Origin: an uncultured Peptococcaceae bacterium
Lineage (GTDB): Bacteria > Bacillota > Peptococcia > Peptococcales > Peptococcaceae
DNA length: 64,000 nt
Reading direction: 5' to 3'
Assembly (NCBI GenBank): GCA_910585405.1
Contig: CAJUDO010000001.1
Location: 1 to 64,000 of the forward strand
The first letter of the stretch is position 1. Each line of letters opens with the position of its first letter. Shown piece after piece: positions 1-8,406 of this stretch. Made by a program: the position numbers and the translations under genes. The notes beneath the pieces were generated by a model that saw only the letters and a list, made by a program, of their open reading frames with translations, ran no database searches and had not been told where the DNA came from.

Positions 1-646
1 TGAATACTGGGTTTTTGCCTGTTTGCTTTCCCTTTCCCCAATAACCTGTGTTCAAGGAGCTTGTTTTAAAGGGGAACACAAACCCCGATATTACGAAAAT
101 TACCAATGCAGAAGGAATCATAAAATTCACAAAGGCATTTCCCTTTTGATACCCTGCTGCTTCTGCCAATGATACAATCAAACCCCAAATGATAAATACA
201 CCTACAAAACCGGTCCCTAAAAGATTCAAAATTTCCATTCCAAAAAATAACACTGCCATCAAGGCATATGGCCGACCAACAATAATCTTTCTGGACGTCA
301 GCCAATTGGCCAGATATTCGGTAATATGCGTTTGATCTGCAATTGCTGCAAACACAAAGGACATAATTAAAATCGGAATGTTCATATACCCAAACCCATC
401 ACAAAAAGCTTGCTGAATTCCAACATAATCAGCTATACCTAATGCTACCAAAGCAAAAATACTCGGCCAAATCAAACCTAACGTCATCCAACCATAAATT
501 GTAGCAATAAAAACGCCCAAAACTTTCATACCCAATTCTGTGATTGCACCAAAGGGTGGAATTAATCCGATACCAAATAAAATAACCAGATAAATAACTA
601 CATTGATATAATACACTTTATTTTTATTCGTTGCTGCACTTGACAT
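1..646 (-). CDS. DASS-family anion transporter, N-terminal part (runs off window)
   Basis: The frame opens with ATG at 646, seven bases after a GGAGG ribosome site, and stays open to the window edge, giving about 215 residues. The protein is strongly hydrophobic with several membrane segments. It begins with a short polar stretch followed by PPFGAITELGMKVLGVF, and later has a VFPFK motif. The same order (PPIEPITAMGMKVLGAF, then ALFPFK) occurs in the intact transporter at 43516-44961, so the two are paralogues. The family (divalent anion:Na+ symporters, SLC13-like) imports dicarboxylates, tricarboxylates or sulfate into the cytoplasm. The substrate cannot be read from this half. It lies 132 bases downstream of the phosphodiesterase gene on the same strand and may be cotranscribed with it. 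The 3' end is outside the window. Confidence 0.8.
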   Translation of the reverse strand, partial: MSSAATNKNKVYYINVVIYLVILFGIGLIPPFGAITELGMKVLGVFIATIYGWMTLGLIWPSIFALVALGIADYVGIQQAFCDGFGYMNIPILIMSFVFAAIADQTHITEYLANWLTSRKIIVGRPYALMAVLFFGMEILNLLGTGFVGVFIIWGLIVSLAEAAGYQKGNAFVNFMIPSALVIFVISGFVFPFKTSSLNTGYWGKGKQTGKNPVF

Positions 647-719
647 ATAGATGCCTCCATTTCTATTGTCATCTCTCAGTATTGCGCTATAAATTTTTAT
701 AAATCCTATTTTTTGACAA

Positions 720-754
720 AGGGATAAAGCCCTATCATATAAATGCTTATCCCT
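720..754 (-). repeat. Intergenic hairpin between phosphodiesterase and transporter genes
   Basis: An 8-bp inverted repeat (AGGGATAA/TTATCCCT) lies between the two minus-strand genes. Only three T residues follow it on the minus strand, so it may be an attenuating or processing hairpin rather than a full terminator. Confidence 0.3.
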
Positions 755-778
755 CTGCCAGCTATACTTCGGGAGAAA

Positions 779-2830
779 TTACATTTCTTCTTCAAGAATC
801 TGATAAATTGGTGCCCCTTCACATTGTGCAGGCATTCTTACACCGCCTAAATGAGCAATTGTTGCTGCAACGTCTACCTGACGAATAACGCGATTGGTCA
901 GACAGCCTTTTTTCAGGCCTTTCCCTGCTGAAATAAAGATTGGCGATACAGAGGTATCCTTGCAGCCAAAATAGGTAGATAAGGAATCGCCATGTACACG
1001 ATTAAATCCTTCTTCCAAGAAGTAAATAATATCCCCACAGTCTGGACCGCTCATACCAATGATAGCTGCTTCTTTGTTGCGCATTGCCATAGCAACAACA
1101 CGTCTATTGGTTTTTGGATCGCGATAGCTATACAAATCGGAAATAATCTGACGTTCCAATTCGTATTTGTCTTCTGGTTCTACAATCCCAGTCGCGTTGC
1201 GGCCTTTTAAGTTAATCCAAATATGATTGCCACGAGTTGCGATTGCCTTAGTCTGTGTCCAATCAATTTCCGGCAGATCATTTCCTTCTTCATCTTTTTT
1301 CAGCACTGTGTAACCCAGTTCACACATTACACCGGCATTTACTCCAAATGGATCTCCCAATACAGGAGGCAACTCTTCTGTGACTAACAAACCATGGTCG
1401 GAAACAATGAAGATTGTCCAGTCTTCATCCAGCAAGTGCAGGAAGTTCCCCAAATATTTATCGGTATCAATATAGGCATTTTCAATGAATTTCTCATAGG
1501 CTGCTACATTCAAACCAGGCTGAAAATCTCTTTCTTCTGCCCAGTTCCAGAATACATGAGCCATATTGTCTACGTTGTGAATATGAGAGAAGATAACTTC
1601 CATCCCTTTTTCTTCAATGGCGTATTTCAAGCAATCAGCCTGCCATTGTGTATATACTTCCCAGCCCGGCTGCATGATTTCACGAACCACGGTTTCCTGT
1701 CCGCCCAATGTAACCATAACCGGTTGCACATAATCCACATTTTCAATAATTTCATTGTAAAAGCTTTTTGGGTGAAACAGCATATCGCCATTATCAATGT
1801 CCATACCGTTGCTAACCCACATTTCAACGCTGTTCCCATCTTCCGCCATGTTAAAGACACGTACAGAACGACTTACCCGTGTTGTCCCATCTTTATACGG
1901 AACTGTATCAATCACATTTTTCACAAGTTCATTATTTTTCACGATGGCCAATGGCTGTTCATCCTGTTTTTTCTTATAGATTGCTACTGTATCGTAAATG
2001 CCCTCTGCATTAGGCTCCAACAGACAAACCCAACGTTTCATACCATTTGCCAGTATAATGCTGAATTCTTTGGCGCCAAGTTTGGCATTTTTCCAGTTTT
2101 TTGCGTCCTTTAGGGGAACTTTTGAAGATCTGTCGGAAATTTTTGTTCCAAAGTCCCCTTCATCTAAGGTTCTCATAATACTGGTAACTTTTTTACGATT
2201 CAACGCTTTGTCCAGAGCTTCTAAAGCTTTACTGGAAGATGTATCGAGTACTGCTTCATCTCCCATATCTTCTAGATCTGTGATAATGCAGCCTGCGCCG
2301 TTATCATGTTTTTCCCCTTCTACCATAACGGCATCTTGAATATTCACATCTGCATGAATATACAATTCCATATCTCTCAGGGAAGAACCCATGCTTACGC
2401 TAGCTGGCTGTGTCCCATCTACTACATACAGGTTTTCACTGTTAGAGCTAGGTGGCCAAGACCCACCTGGCCAATGCCATACCAACGTTTTTTTACCGGC
2501 TTCTGCAAACACATTCCACAACTGCTCTGCTTTGCAGGTCAGAGAGTCAAAAGCATACACAATTTCATCCAGACTTTCCTTTGACTGATTCCAGAAACAT
2601 GTAATTCCATGGGTTTCTGGATAGGCTCCTGTTGCCAGGGTTGCCCACAGTGGAGGTGTGATAGTCGGCATAGCGCCTAACAAAATCAAATCTTCCCGGC
2701 AAGCACCTTTTTCTACATATTCTTTAATATGCGGCAGTTTACCCTGATCCATAAATTTCTTTGTCAGGCGTGGGTCCATGCCGTCTACACCCAAAACCAA
2801 AATTTTATTGGTTTTTGCTTCTCTTACCAT
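779..2830 (-). CDS. Alkaline-phosphatase-superfamily phosphodiesterase/nucleotide pyrophosphatase-like protein
   Basis: 683 residues with no signal peptide, so probably cytosolic. The N-terminus has VLGVDGMDP (metal-ligand Asp near residue 16). It is followed by PTITPPLWATLATG, where Thr58 fits the family's nucleophile, and AYPETHGI. In the C-terminal half SHIHNVDNMAHVFW, SDHG and RVHGD supply the remaining Asp/His metal ligands expected of a two-metal active site (PF01663 type). The family hydrolyses phosphodiester or phosphomonoester bonds. The substrate is unknown, and the long middle insertion (about residues 190-350) is unlike the core fold. A GGAGAGG-like ribosome site precedes the ATG. 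It is the first gene of a unit with the DASS transporter downstream, which suggests, but does not prove, action on an imported or released organic anion. Confidence 0.8.
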   Translation of the reverse strand: MVREAKTNKILVLGVDGMDPRLTKKFMDQGKLPHIKEYVEKGACREDLILLGAMPTITPPLWATLATGAYPETHGITCFWNQSKESLDEIVYAFDSLTCKAEQLWNVFAEAGKKTLVWHWPGGSWPPSSNSENLYVVDGTQPASVSMGSSLRDMELYIHADVNIQDAVMVEGEKHDNGAGCIITDLEDMGDEAVLDTSSSKALEALDKALNRKKVTSIMRTLDEGDFGTKISDRSSKVPLKDAKNWKNAKLGAKEFSIILANGMKRWVCLLEPNAEGIYDTVAIYKKKQDEQPLAIVKNNELVKNVIDTVPYKDGTTRVSRSVRVFNMAEDGNSVEMWVSNGMDIDNGDMLFHPKSFYNEIIENVDYVQPVMVTLGGQETVVREIMQPGWEVYTQWQADCLKYAIEEKGMEVIFSHIHNVDNMAHVFWNWAEERDFQPGLNVAAYEKFIENAYIDTDKYLGNFLHLLDEDWTIFIVSDHGLLVTEELPPVLGDPFGVNAGVMCELGYTVLKKDEEGNDLPEIDWTQTKAIATRGNHIWINLKGRNATGIVEPEDKYELERQIISDLYSYRDPKTNRRVVAMAMRNKEAAIIGMSGPDCGDIIYFLEEGFNRVHGDSLSTYFGCKDTSVSPIFISAGKGLKKGCLTNRVIRQVDVAATIAHLGGVRMPAQCEGAPIYQILEEEM

Positions 2831-2980
2831 TTCAATCCTCTCCTTTTCTTGGTAATAAAAGTATTAACAAACTTTTCACCTTTATTATATCTATAAAATT
2901 TATTTCTGCATAACATAGAAACAGACCAGATTTATAGAAAATTGTTGAAAATTTTTGTACCTCCGCACAACTTCCACATA

Positions 2981-3022
2981 TAAAAGAGGACCTCGCGTCT
3001 TACGATGTGAAGTCCTCTTTCT
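2981..3022 (-). terminator. Terminator after the ABC-ATPase/unknown gene trio
   Basis: The inverted repeat AAAGAGGAC...GTCCTCTTT at 2983-3020 ends in a short T tract on the minus strand. It lies 43 bases past the stop of the gene at 3066-4007. Confidence 0.6.
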
Positions 3023-3065
3023 TCCCTAACTATTTTTTCTCACAAATTTCCTATCAATCCATTTG

Positions 3066-4007
3066 TTATATATCTAAGGCAACCACATTCCAATCATAAC
3101 CAAACTCTAAAAATGCATCCTTTTGTTCCGGCACATTCGTCACCTCAATCAATTTTAATGCCTGCTGAAACTTCGTTTTTTCCACTACAGGAGCCAAACC
3201 TTTAATTTTTTTCCAATAAAGCCAATAGGTTTCCCCATAATAGGTTGCCAGCTGCTTTTTGAACTGTTCTTTTATCTCTTTTGGTTCTATACCGTAACCA
3301 TACCAGTAGGTTTTTTGAAAGATGGGCGTGACAGGAATCCTCCGCTGTTTTAATTTCCGTTGCTCCATCATAATCATAAATTCCTGTGCGTTCACCTTGT
3401 ATTGCGGTTTTCCCTCCTGATTCAAATAACAAATTCCGAAAAAGGTCCGTTTGAAGGGTTTTGCGATAAATACATCATGCTCCAGCTGCTGCTGCACTTT
3501 TTTCTGCCACTGCTGAATCTCTAGCAGTGCTGCCGGTGTCAGCACGTGGGCAAAATAGGCCATTGCTACTAATCCTTGCAAAATCTGTAGGTAATCCAAA
3601 GAAAAAATACCGCTCATTTGAAACCGCAAATTATCAAAAATTTCTTTTGCGTCATCGTTAAAAAGCGCCTCGTTGCACACTGCCAGCTGTTCAAAAAACA
3701 GATGTGAATACAATTTTCGCAACGTGTTTGCCAGACGGATTTCCGTTTCGTATAAGCGTTGTTCATGCTGTCCGGTCTGCACAAGACAGCGATTCATCAA
3801 AGTATGCACCGGTGAAACAAGCTGATTGTCCAAAACCGCCTGTTCCTTGAACTGAAGAATTTCCCGTACAGAAGGACTGATGCGATAAACAATTTTCCCA
3901 TTTTCTACACTGGAGCAGCCATAAACAATAAACTCCTCCTCATATTTCCCACATTCCGCCATATGTGCAACGCTATGGATACATGTCAAATCTCGTATTG
4001 AGGTCAT
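3066..4007 (-). CDS. Protein of unknown function, last gene of ABC-ATPase trio
   Basis: 313 residues, not recognised. It has no signal peptide or obvious membrane segment. A Gln/Leu-rich middle (about 130-190) looks helical, and the C-terminal half has the aromatic-rich stretch FQKTYWYGYGIEP. His and Cys occur near the N-terminus (TCIHSVAHMAECGKY) but without a clear metal motif. The ATG overlaps the stop of the ABC-ATPase gene as ATGA, so the two are translationally coupled and probably act together. No function is proposed. Confidence 0.65.
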   Translation of the reverse strand: MTSIRDLTCIHSVAHMAECGKYEEEFIVYGCSSVENGKIVYRISPSVREILQFKEQAVLDNQLVSPVHTLMNRCLVQTGQHEQRLYETEIRLANTLRKLYSHLFFEQLAVCNEALFNDDAKEIFDNLRFQMSGIFSLDYLQILQGLVAMAYFAHVLTPAALLEIQQWQKKVQQQLEHDVFIAKPFKRTFFGICYLNQEGKPQYKVNAQEFMIMMEQRKLKQRRIPVTPIFQKTYWYGYGIEPKEIKEQFKKQLATYYGETYWLYWKKIKGLAPVVEKTKFQQALKLIEVTNVPEQKDAFLEFGYDWNVVALDI

Positions 4008-4807
4008 AAATCTTCCTCTTTTCTATTTTTTCTCTGTAGCATAACTGTCCCGTTTTCGTTTTTCTGCACCATTACTGGTTCGCCCAATACATTTGAAAGC
4101 ACATCGCTCTGAAAAACCTCGTCAATGCTCCCATTGGCCAATACCTGACCATGCTGCAGCAACAAGCATTTTTCAAAGCATGGTTGAATTTCTTCCGGAT
4201 AATGGGTGACATAAATAATGGTGGTCTCTGTAGTCTCAGCAATCAGTTTTACCCATTGCAGCAGGTTTTCTCTGGCAAATACGTCTAACCCCGTTCCAGG
4301 CTCATCTAAGACCAAAATTTTCGGATCAGAAATCAGAGCGCGGGCAATTAAAACATTTTGCTGCTCGCCCTTGGACAACATAGAAAAAGGCATATCACTT
4401 TTATGCCCTATGTGCCATTGCTCCAGCAGAGCTCTCGCTTTCTGCACATCCTGGTCGCTGATCTCCGCCCCGATTCCCAATGTACCAAAAAGCCCTGACA
4501 ATACAATGCATAAAACGGTTTCACTGCTATAATATTTATCAAAAAAAGAAGCGCTCACCCAGCCAATCTGTTTCGACAAGGAAAAAAGGCTTGTATCATC
4601 ATAAACTTGTCCCAAAACCTCCAATTTTCCCGCAGTATGCTGCTTATATCCCGCAATGGCACTGAGCAATGTTGTCTTTCCACTTCCGTTCAGTCCAAAT
4701 ACAATCCAATGCTCTCCTTGTTTGACTTCCCAGTCTATGTCCTTCAGCAAATAATGCTGACCTGATTGGCAACACACCTTTTCCGCTTTTATCACTATCT
4801 TTACCAT
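4004..4807 (-). CDS. Stand-alone ABC transporter-type ATPase (YlmA/ModF-like)
   Basis: 267 residues from ATG at 4807. An upstream in-frame ATG at 4858 would overlap the previous gene by 47 bases, whereas 4807 starts 4 bases after its stop. All nucleotide-binding motifs are present: Walker A GLNGSGKT (38-45), signature LSKGEQQ, Walker B ILVLDEPGTGLD and switch His in VTHYPEE. It is a single ATPase domain with a short basic tail. No permease gene is adjacent, which fits soluble ABC ATPases of the YlmA/PhrA-like branch rather than a classical transporter. It sits between a zinc-ribbon protein and an unknown protein, overlapping both or nearly so, in what looks like a three-gene operon. Confidence 0.8.
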   Translation of the reverse strand: MVKIVIKAEKVCCQSGQHYLLKDIDWEVKQGEHWIVFGLNGSGKTTLLSAIAGYKQHTAGKLEVLGQVYDDTSLFSLSKQIGWVSASFFDKYYSSETVLCIVLSGLFGTLGIGAEISDQDVQKARALLEQWHIGHKSDMPFSMLSKGEQQNVLIARALISDPKILVLDEPGTGLDVFARENLLQWVKLIAETTETTIIYVTHYPEEIQPCFEKCLLLQHGQVLANGSIDEVFQSDVLSNVLGEPVMVQKNENGTVMLQRKNRKEEDL

Positions 4808-4811
4808 CGCG

Positions 4812-5264
4812 TCAACCCTGACTTTCCGTACAATTCTGCTGTGCCAATTCCTCTTCATCCATCACCAGCATATCTCCCAAAATAACCGGATTCAGTTCAA
4901 CCGGTACTGCAAAGCCTTCCGGTTTCAAAAAACCCATATGTTTGTTCTCCCAGGCCATAATATCGCAAACCTTCGCGATATTCATTTTTTTCGTCTGTCC
5001 ATTGTCATCCAAATCTGGATAGTAATTAAACTGCATCGCTTCGACAAAATATTTCGCGCTCAGATAAATTTCCGGCTCCGTGCCATATTCGATTCGATTG
5101 CATTCTGAGCAAAAAATCTCTATTCGCGCATTATACCCCGTGAAGATAATTTTGCGAATTTCTAATTTTCCGCCGCAAAATCTGCAGCAGCAACGGGCAC
5201 TGCGTTCCCGCAACTCATGCAAGCGGTTCAGCGTCAAATTTTCCTGTGTCATAAGACTATTCAC
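4812..5264 (-). CDS. Small zinc-ribbon-like protein of unknown function
   Basis: 150 residues. A CRFCGG knuckle (in a Cys-rich CCCRFC run near 26-31) and FCSEC near residue 53 form a CX2C...CX2C pattern expected to bind zinc. The C-terminal half is acidic with no further motif. It is the first gene of the trio at 3066-5264; the next ATG follows its stop by 4 bases. A -35/-10 candidate lies at 5293-5322. The family is not recognised. Metal binding is inferred from the cysteine spacing only. Confidence 0.6.
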   Translation of the reverse strand: MNSLMTQENLTLNRLHELRERSARCCCRFCGGKLEIRKIIFTGYNARIEIFCSECNRIEYGTEPEIYLSAKYFVEAMQFNYYPDLDDNGQTKKMNIAKVCDIMAWENKHMGFLKPEGFAVPVELNPVILGDMLVMDEEELAQQNCTESQG

Positions 5265-5292
5265 CTCAATTAAAATCTTTCATTTTTTCTTT

Positions 5293-5322
5293 ATTATAGA
5301 CACCTTTCATTTCTTATGTATA
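5293..5322 (-). promoter_or_regulatory. Candidate promoter for the zinc-ribbon/ABC-ATPase operon
   Basis: On the minus strand, TATACA (5317-5322) and TATAAT (5293-5298) are separated by 18 bases, about 30 bases upstream of the ATG at 5264. Confidence 0.5.
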
Positions 5323-5324
5323 GC

Positions 5325-5366
5325 AAAAAAATAGACAATATTTTCAAAAATATTCTCTATTTTTTT
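5325..5366. repeat. Long near-perfect inverted repeat between divergent genes
   Basis: Two 20-base arms (left 5325-5344, right 5347-5366) pair throughout except for one C-C mismatch, with a 2-base centre. The outer ends are A7 and T7 runs. It resembles a bidirectional terminator, but it lies between divergently transcribed genes and immediately upstream of the minus-strand -35 box, so an operator role is also possible. Confidence 0.6.
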
Positions 5367-5488
5367 GTAGCATAATTTCTGCAAGAATAGCAAAAATGAG
5401 CTTAACAAATGGATTTTCCACCAAGTATCTTTTTCTTTGTCTATTTCTTTACTATATGTTTCTCCCTGCACTACGCTCTGCCGCACTC

Positions 5489-5518
5489 TTTACTTTTTAT
5501 CTCAAAATACGGTATAAT
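5489..5518 (+). promoter_or_regulatory. Candidate promoter for LysR gene
   Basis: TTTACT (5489-5494), an 18-base spacer and TATAAT (5513-5518), 49 bases before the chosen ATG at 5567. Confidence 0.5.
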
Positions 5519-5566
5519 TTTAGTATAAACATGTCTATAAAACATACTTCAGAGAGGAATATCTGT

Positions 5567-6475
5567 ATGAGATTAGAACAACTAGAATATTTATGTGAAA
5601 TTGCAAAGCGCAAATCAATGAATCTTGCCAGCAATAAACTCTTTGTCAGCCAACAGACACTCAGCACAGCTATCAAAAATTTAGAAAAAGAACTGGATAC
5701 CAAATTATTAGAGCGTACCTATCATGGTGTATTCCCTACTGAAATCGGTCAGGAACTCATTGATATCTCTCAACAGATGCTTATCCAGTTGGATCAATTA
5801 AAATTAAAGATCGCCGCTAAAAACAATACGCAACTATCCGGTGATTTTACCATTGTCCTGGAGCCCGGAATCAATACCTTGATTATGCCTAAAATTGCTT
5901 CTCATTTTTATAAATATTATCCTAATATTCGACTGGTCAGTAAAACTCTGTCTCGTAAGGCTATCAAGGAATCCATTCGAAACAAAGAATATGACCTAGG
6001 GGTCATTTCTTCTTATGAATATTCAACCAATGACACTGATACAATACCTTCTCCGGAGTTGATTGTTAAAGAAATTATTGATTTTCAATTACTAGCTAGA
6101 ATCAGTCAGATGTCCCCATTATCTTTGGAAAGCTCTATCTCACTACGGACACTTTTAACCTACCCGCTGGCTTTAAATGACCAGGCTTGTGGCGTCGATT
6201 TATTGAATGAGCTGAAAAAATACGGAAAACCATATATTTTGCCTACACATTACTATGGTATTTCACAACAATTGGTCTGTGATAATTTGGCGGTTTCCTT
6301 GGCAGTGAAAGTGAACAACTATCTGCCCTACTACTTCAATGATTTTAACGGAAAAATTCTAAACATCCCTGTTAAAGAATTCTTTCCATTTCATGCCAGT
6401 TATATTATCCATCGAGACAATGCAAATTCCCCACTTATCGAGCGTTTTCTCGAGACGCTTATGAAAATTATCTAA
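5567..6475 (+). CDS. LysR-family transcriptional regulator
   Basis: 302 residues from ATG at 5567, which has AGAGAGG ten bases upstream. A longer frame from 5396 has no ribosome site and would add a spurious hydrophobic N-terminus. Residues 1-60 form the winged helix (MRLEQLEYLCEIAKRKSMNL...VSQQTLSTAIKNLEKEL). The rest is the periplasmic-binding-like effector domain. The target is unknown: neighbours on either side are transcribed in the opposite direction, the zinc-ribbon/ABC operon upstream (divergent) and the B6-type aminotransferase downstream (convergent). LysR proteins often regulate the divergent unit, so the 5293-5366 region is the first place to look for its operator. Confidence 0.85.
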   Translation: MRLEQLEYLCEIAKRKSMNLASNKLFVSQQTLSTAIKNLEKELDTKLLERTYHGVFPTEIGQELIDISQQMLIQLDQLKLKIAAKNNTQLSGDFTIVLEPGINTLIMPKIASHFYKYYPNIRLVSKTLSRKAIKESIRNKEYDLGVISSYEYSTNDTDTIPSPELIVKEIIDFQLLARISQMSPLSLESSISLRTLLTYPLALNDQACGVDLLNELKKYGKPYILPTHYYGISQQLVCDNLAVSLAVKVNNYLPYYFNDFNGKILNIPVKEFFPFHASYIIHRDNANSPLIERFLETLMKII

Positions 6476-6516
6476 GCTCTAAAAAGATCTAATAAAAACA
6501 TTTCATTATATAACAC

Positions 6517-6602
6517 AAAAAGCAATGAATCCCAAACCGCCCCAAGAAAGTTAGACCAAAAAATCTAACAATTGAAGATCGGTTCAATGACCCATTGCTT
6601 TT
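6517..6602. repeat. Nested inverted repeats (bidirectional terminator; insertion-sequence-end-like)
   Basis: Three nested pairs can be read: AAAAGCAATG/CATTGCTTTT at the edges, AACCG/CGGTT inside, and GTTAGA/TCTAAC (6550-6555 with 6564-6569) at the centre. It sits between convergent genes, where a two-way terminator is expected. The core resembles insertion-sequence termini, so a MITE or IS remnant is possible. Confidence 0.5.
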
Positions 6603-6636
6603 CTTATATCCATCCATAAAGGAATCTGCTAATTTT

Positions 6637-7767
6637 TTATTTCATTTCCCGCAAAAATACATCTTTCATGGACGCTTTTAACGGATAGCCCAAATCGGCG
6701 AAGGTGTGGTCCAAAGCATCCAACATCATAGTTACATCTTCTATATTGGCATTTTCACCCATGTGTCCTAAACGGATTACTTTTCCTGCTAAAATATCAA
6801 AGCATCCTGCTATCATCACGCCGTAGGTTTCATCCATTCGCTGTAAAAGTTGGGCAGAATCCACGCCCTGAGGCACTTCCATAACTGTCACGGTAGGACA
6901 GTAACCTTTGCGCAGGTAAAGTTTCAGTCCTGCCTCAATTATGGCACGTCTAGTAGCGTCGGCGATTTTTTTATGCCGTGCATGGATATCGGGATCGGCT
7001 TGTACATTTTCCAGAGCAGTGCGCAATCCGTAAATATCGCTGATCGGCATGGTATAAGGAAACCACTTGTTTTTATAATAATCACGAAAGTTCAAAATGT
7101 TGGCATAGAACGAGGCGATTGGCGTTTTCCGCTGCTCCATCGCCTCTAAAGCCTCCTTGCTGACGCAAAGCATGGTTAGCCCTACCGGAGCGGACAGAGC
7201 TTTTTGGGAGCCACCGCACACGATATCCGCCTGGCAGGCATCCACATCAATATCTACACCAAACATGCTGGATACCGCGTCTACCACGGACAAAATGCCA
7301 TACTGCTTTAACAGCGGGCAAATCTTCTCAATAGGATTCTGTACACCGGTAGGAGTATCACAATGTACCACTGCTGCATATTTGAAATCATGTTCCTGCT
7401 TCAAATATGCTTCCAGCGCCGTGACATCAAAATCTTCATGATAATCAGCAGTGTACAGAATCGGCTCGCCGCCATAAATCCGCACAAAATCCGCGAAGCC
7501 TTTTCCAAAGATACCATTGTCCAATACCAGCACCCTGTCACCGGGTTCGGTCAACGAAGCGCAGGCCGCTTCTAACCCTAAAATACCTTCCCCGCTTAAA
7601 ATGTAGCACACATTTTTCGTGTGCAGTAAACCGCTCAGCAAATCACAGGTATCCCTGTAATATTCATAAAACTCCAAATCCAAATCAGGATTGGTCGTGA
7701 CCAGACTTCTGGCCATTCTTACATTCTCACGAACCTGAGTAGGTCCCGGCGTCATAATTTTTTTCAT
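6637..7767 (-). CDS. Class V aminotransferase, pyridoxamine-pyruvate/alanine-glyoxylate type
   Basis: 376 residues. The N-terminal TPGPTQV, the HCDTPTGVQNPI loop, VDAVSSMFG and the PLP/pyridoxal lysine in GGSQKALSAP are those of the serine-pyruvate/alanine-glyoxylate branch of fold-type I enzymes. GEGILGLEAA plus FGKGF and IRLGHMG resemble pyridoxamine-pyruvate aminotransferase, which makes pyridoxal and alanine from pyridoxamine and pyruvate. This comparison is from memory. The stop of the upstream ECF S-component gene overlaps the ATG (ATGA), and a PdxR-like MocR regulator is divergent. That context favours a role in vitamin B6 salvage. An alanine-glyoxylate or serine-glyoxylate aminotransferase remains possible. 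Confidence 0.75.
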   Translation of the reverse strand: MKKIMTPGPTQVRENVRMARSLVTTNPDLDLEFYEYYRDTCDLLSGLLHTKNVCYILSGEGILGLEAACASLTEPGDRVLVLDNGIFGKGFADFVRIYGGEPILYTADYHEDFDVTALEAYLKQEHDFKYAAVVHCDTPTGVQNPIEKICPLLKQYGILSVVDAVSSMFGVDIDVDACQADIVCGGSQKALSAPVGLTMLCVSKEALEAMEQRKTPIASFYANILNFRDYYKNKWFPYTMPISDIYGLRTALENVQADPDIHARHKKIADATRRAIIEAGLKLYLRKGYCPTVTVMEVPQGVDSAQLLQRMDETYGVMIAGCFDILAGKVIRLGHMGENANIEDVTMMLDALDHTFADLGYPLKASMKDVFLREMK

Positions 7768-8276
7768 TTTATCGTAGCCACCTCTCTCCGTAACGCTTGT
7801 TTTAACATTCCTGCTATAGGCAGTACAATCACCGCAGCTACGCCAATTTGAATTAAGTTGCCTGGAATAGACAACACTGGCTGCACCCAGTTTCCGTAAA
7901 TCAGCGCTTCTGCAATATAATAGCCCACTATTTTCATAGCGCAGGCTACCAGAATTGCCATTGCATAGCCTGCAACATTATCCTTCTTTTCACTGATCAC
8001 GCCCACGGCATAACCCATTAAGCCTACAATGATGAATGTAGCAGGCGCCCATGGCGTCCAGCCGCCCATCAAATCAAAAAGCCCCATCCCGAAGGCACCA
8101 GCTATCGCGCCCATTTTTCTGCCAAAAATAATCGCCACCAAAAATAGCGGAATGTTGCCTAAATGAATCAGCCCACCTTGTCCAATGGGTAAGCGAATAT
8201 GAATCATTGTCGCTGTAAAAACTAGCGCAACGGCTAACCCTGTAATCACAATCTCTTTTGTTGTCATCTTTCCCAT
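7764..8276 (-). CDS. ECF transporter S component, probably for a B6 vitamer (PdxU-like)
   Basis: 170 residues with about six membrane segments and the usual small-S-component pattern: N-terminal TTKEIVITGLAVALVF, then a glycine-rich turn GLIHLGNIPLFLVAIIFG, then AGAFGMGLFDLMGG. S components bind the vitamin in the membrane and share a remote EcfAA'T energising module, which is not in this window. The gene is translationally coupled to a pyridoxamine-pyruvate-type aminotransferase and divergent from a MocR regulator, so the substrate is likely pyridoxine, pyridoxal or pyridoxamine. Substrate assignment is inference from context. A GAAGG ribosome site precedes the ATG. Confidence 0.75.
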   Translation of the reverse strand: MGKMTTKEIVITGLAVALVFTATMIHIRLPIGQGGLIHLGNIPLFLVAIIFGRKMGAIAGAFGMGLFDLMGGWTPWAPATFIIVGLMGYAVGVISEKKDNVAGYAMAILVACAMKIVGYYIAEALIYGNWVQPVLSIPGNLIQIGVAAVIVLPIAGMLKQALRREVATIK

Positions 8277-8310
8277 GTCTGATACCTTCTTTTTTCTTTA
8301 TTTATTTCTC

Positions 8311-8339
8311 TTGACTGACTCAGTTCATGCTATTATAAT
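8311..8339 (+). promoter_or_regulatory. Promoter of the MocR gene
   Basis: TTGACT (8311-8316), 17 bases, TATAAT (8334-8339). A reverse-strand TATAAT (8332-8337) overlaps it and could serve the divergent S-component operon. Confidence 0.7.
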
Positions 8340-8351
8340 ACTTCCATAGTG

Positions 8352-8396
8352 AACTGATTAAAAGTATCAGTTTCTAAAAAATTTATAGTATCAGTT
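8352..8396. promoter_or_regulatory. Putative MocR operator: inverted repeat plus extra half-site
   Basis: AACTGAT (8352-8358) and ATCAGTT (8366-8372) form a perfect 7-bp inverted repeat with a 7-base spacer. A third half-site ATCAGTT is at 8390-8396, exactly 24 bases after the second. The cluster lies just downstream of the MocR -10 box and covers the start region, as expected for an autoregulator controlling the divergent unit. Confidence 0.6.
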
Positions 8397-8406
8397 GGTG
8401 ATAGTG

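Noticed and set aside
1394..2113. 239-codon plus-strand frame, antisense to the phosphodiesterase
   Set aside because: It is the complement of a gene with all its catalytic motifs; its translation has no domain and no ribosome site.
5396..5566. N-terminal extension of the LysR protein at 5567
   Set aside because: It would place a hydrophobic stretch and the promoter inside the coding region; AGAGAGG supports the ATG at 5567.
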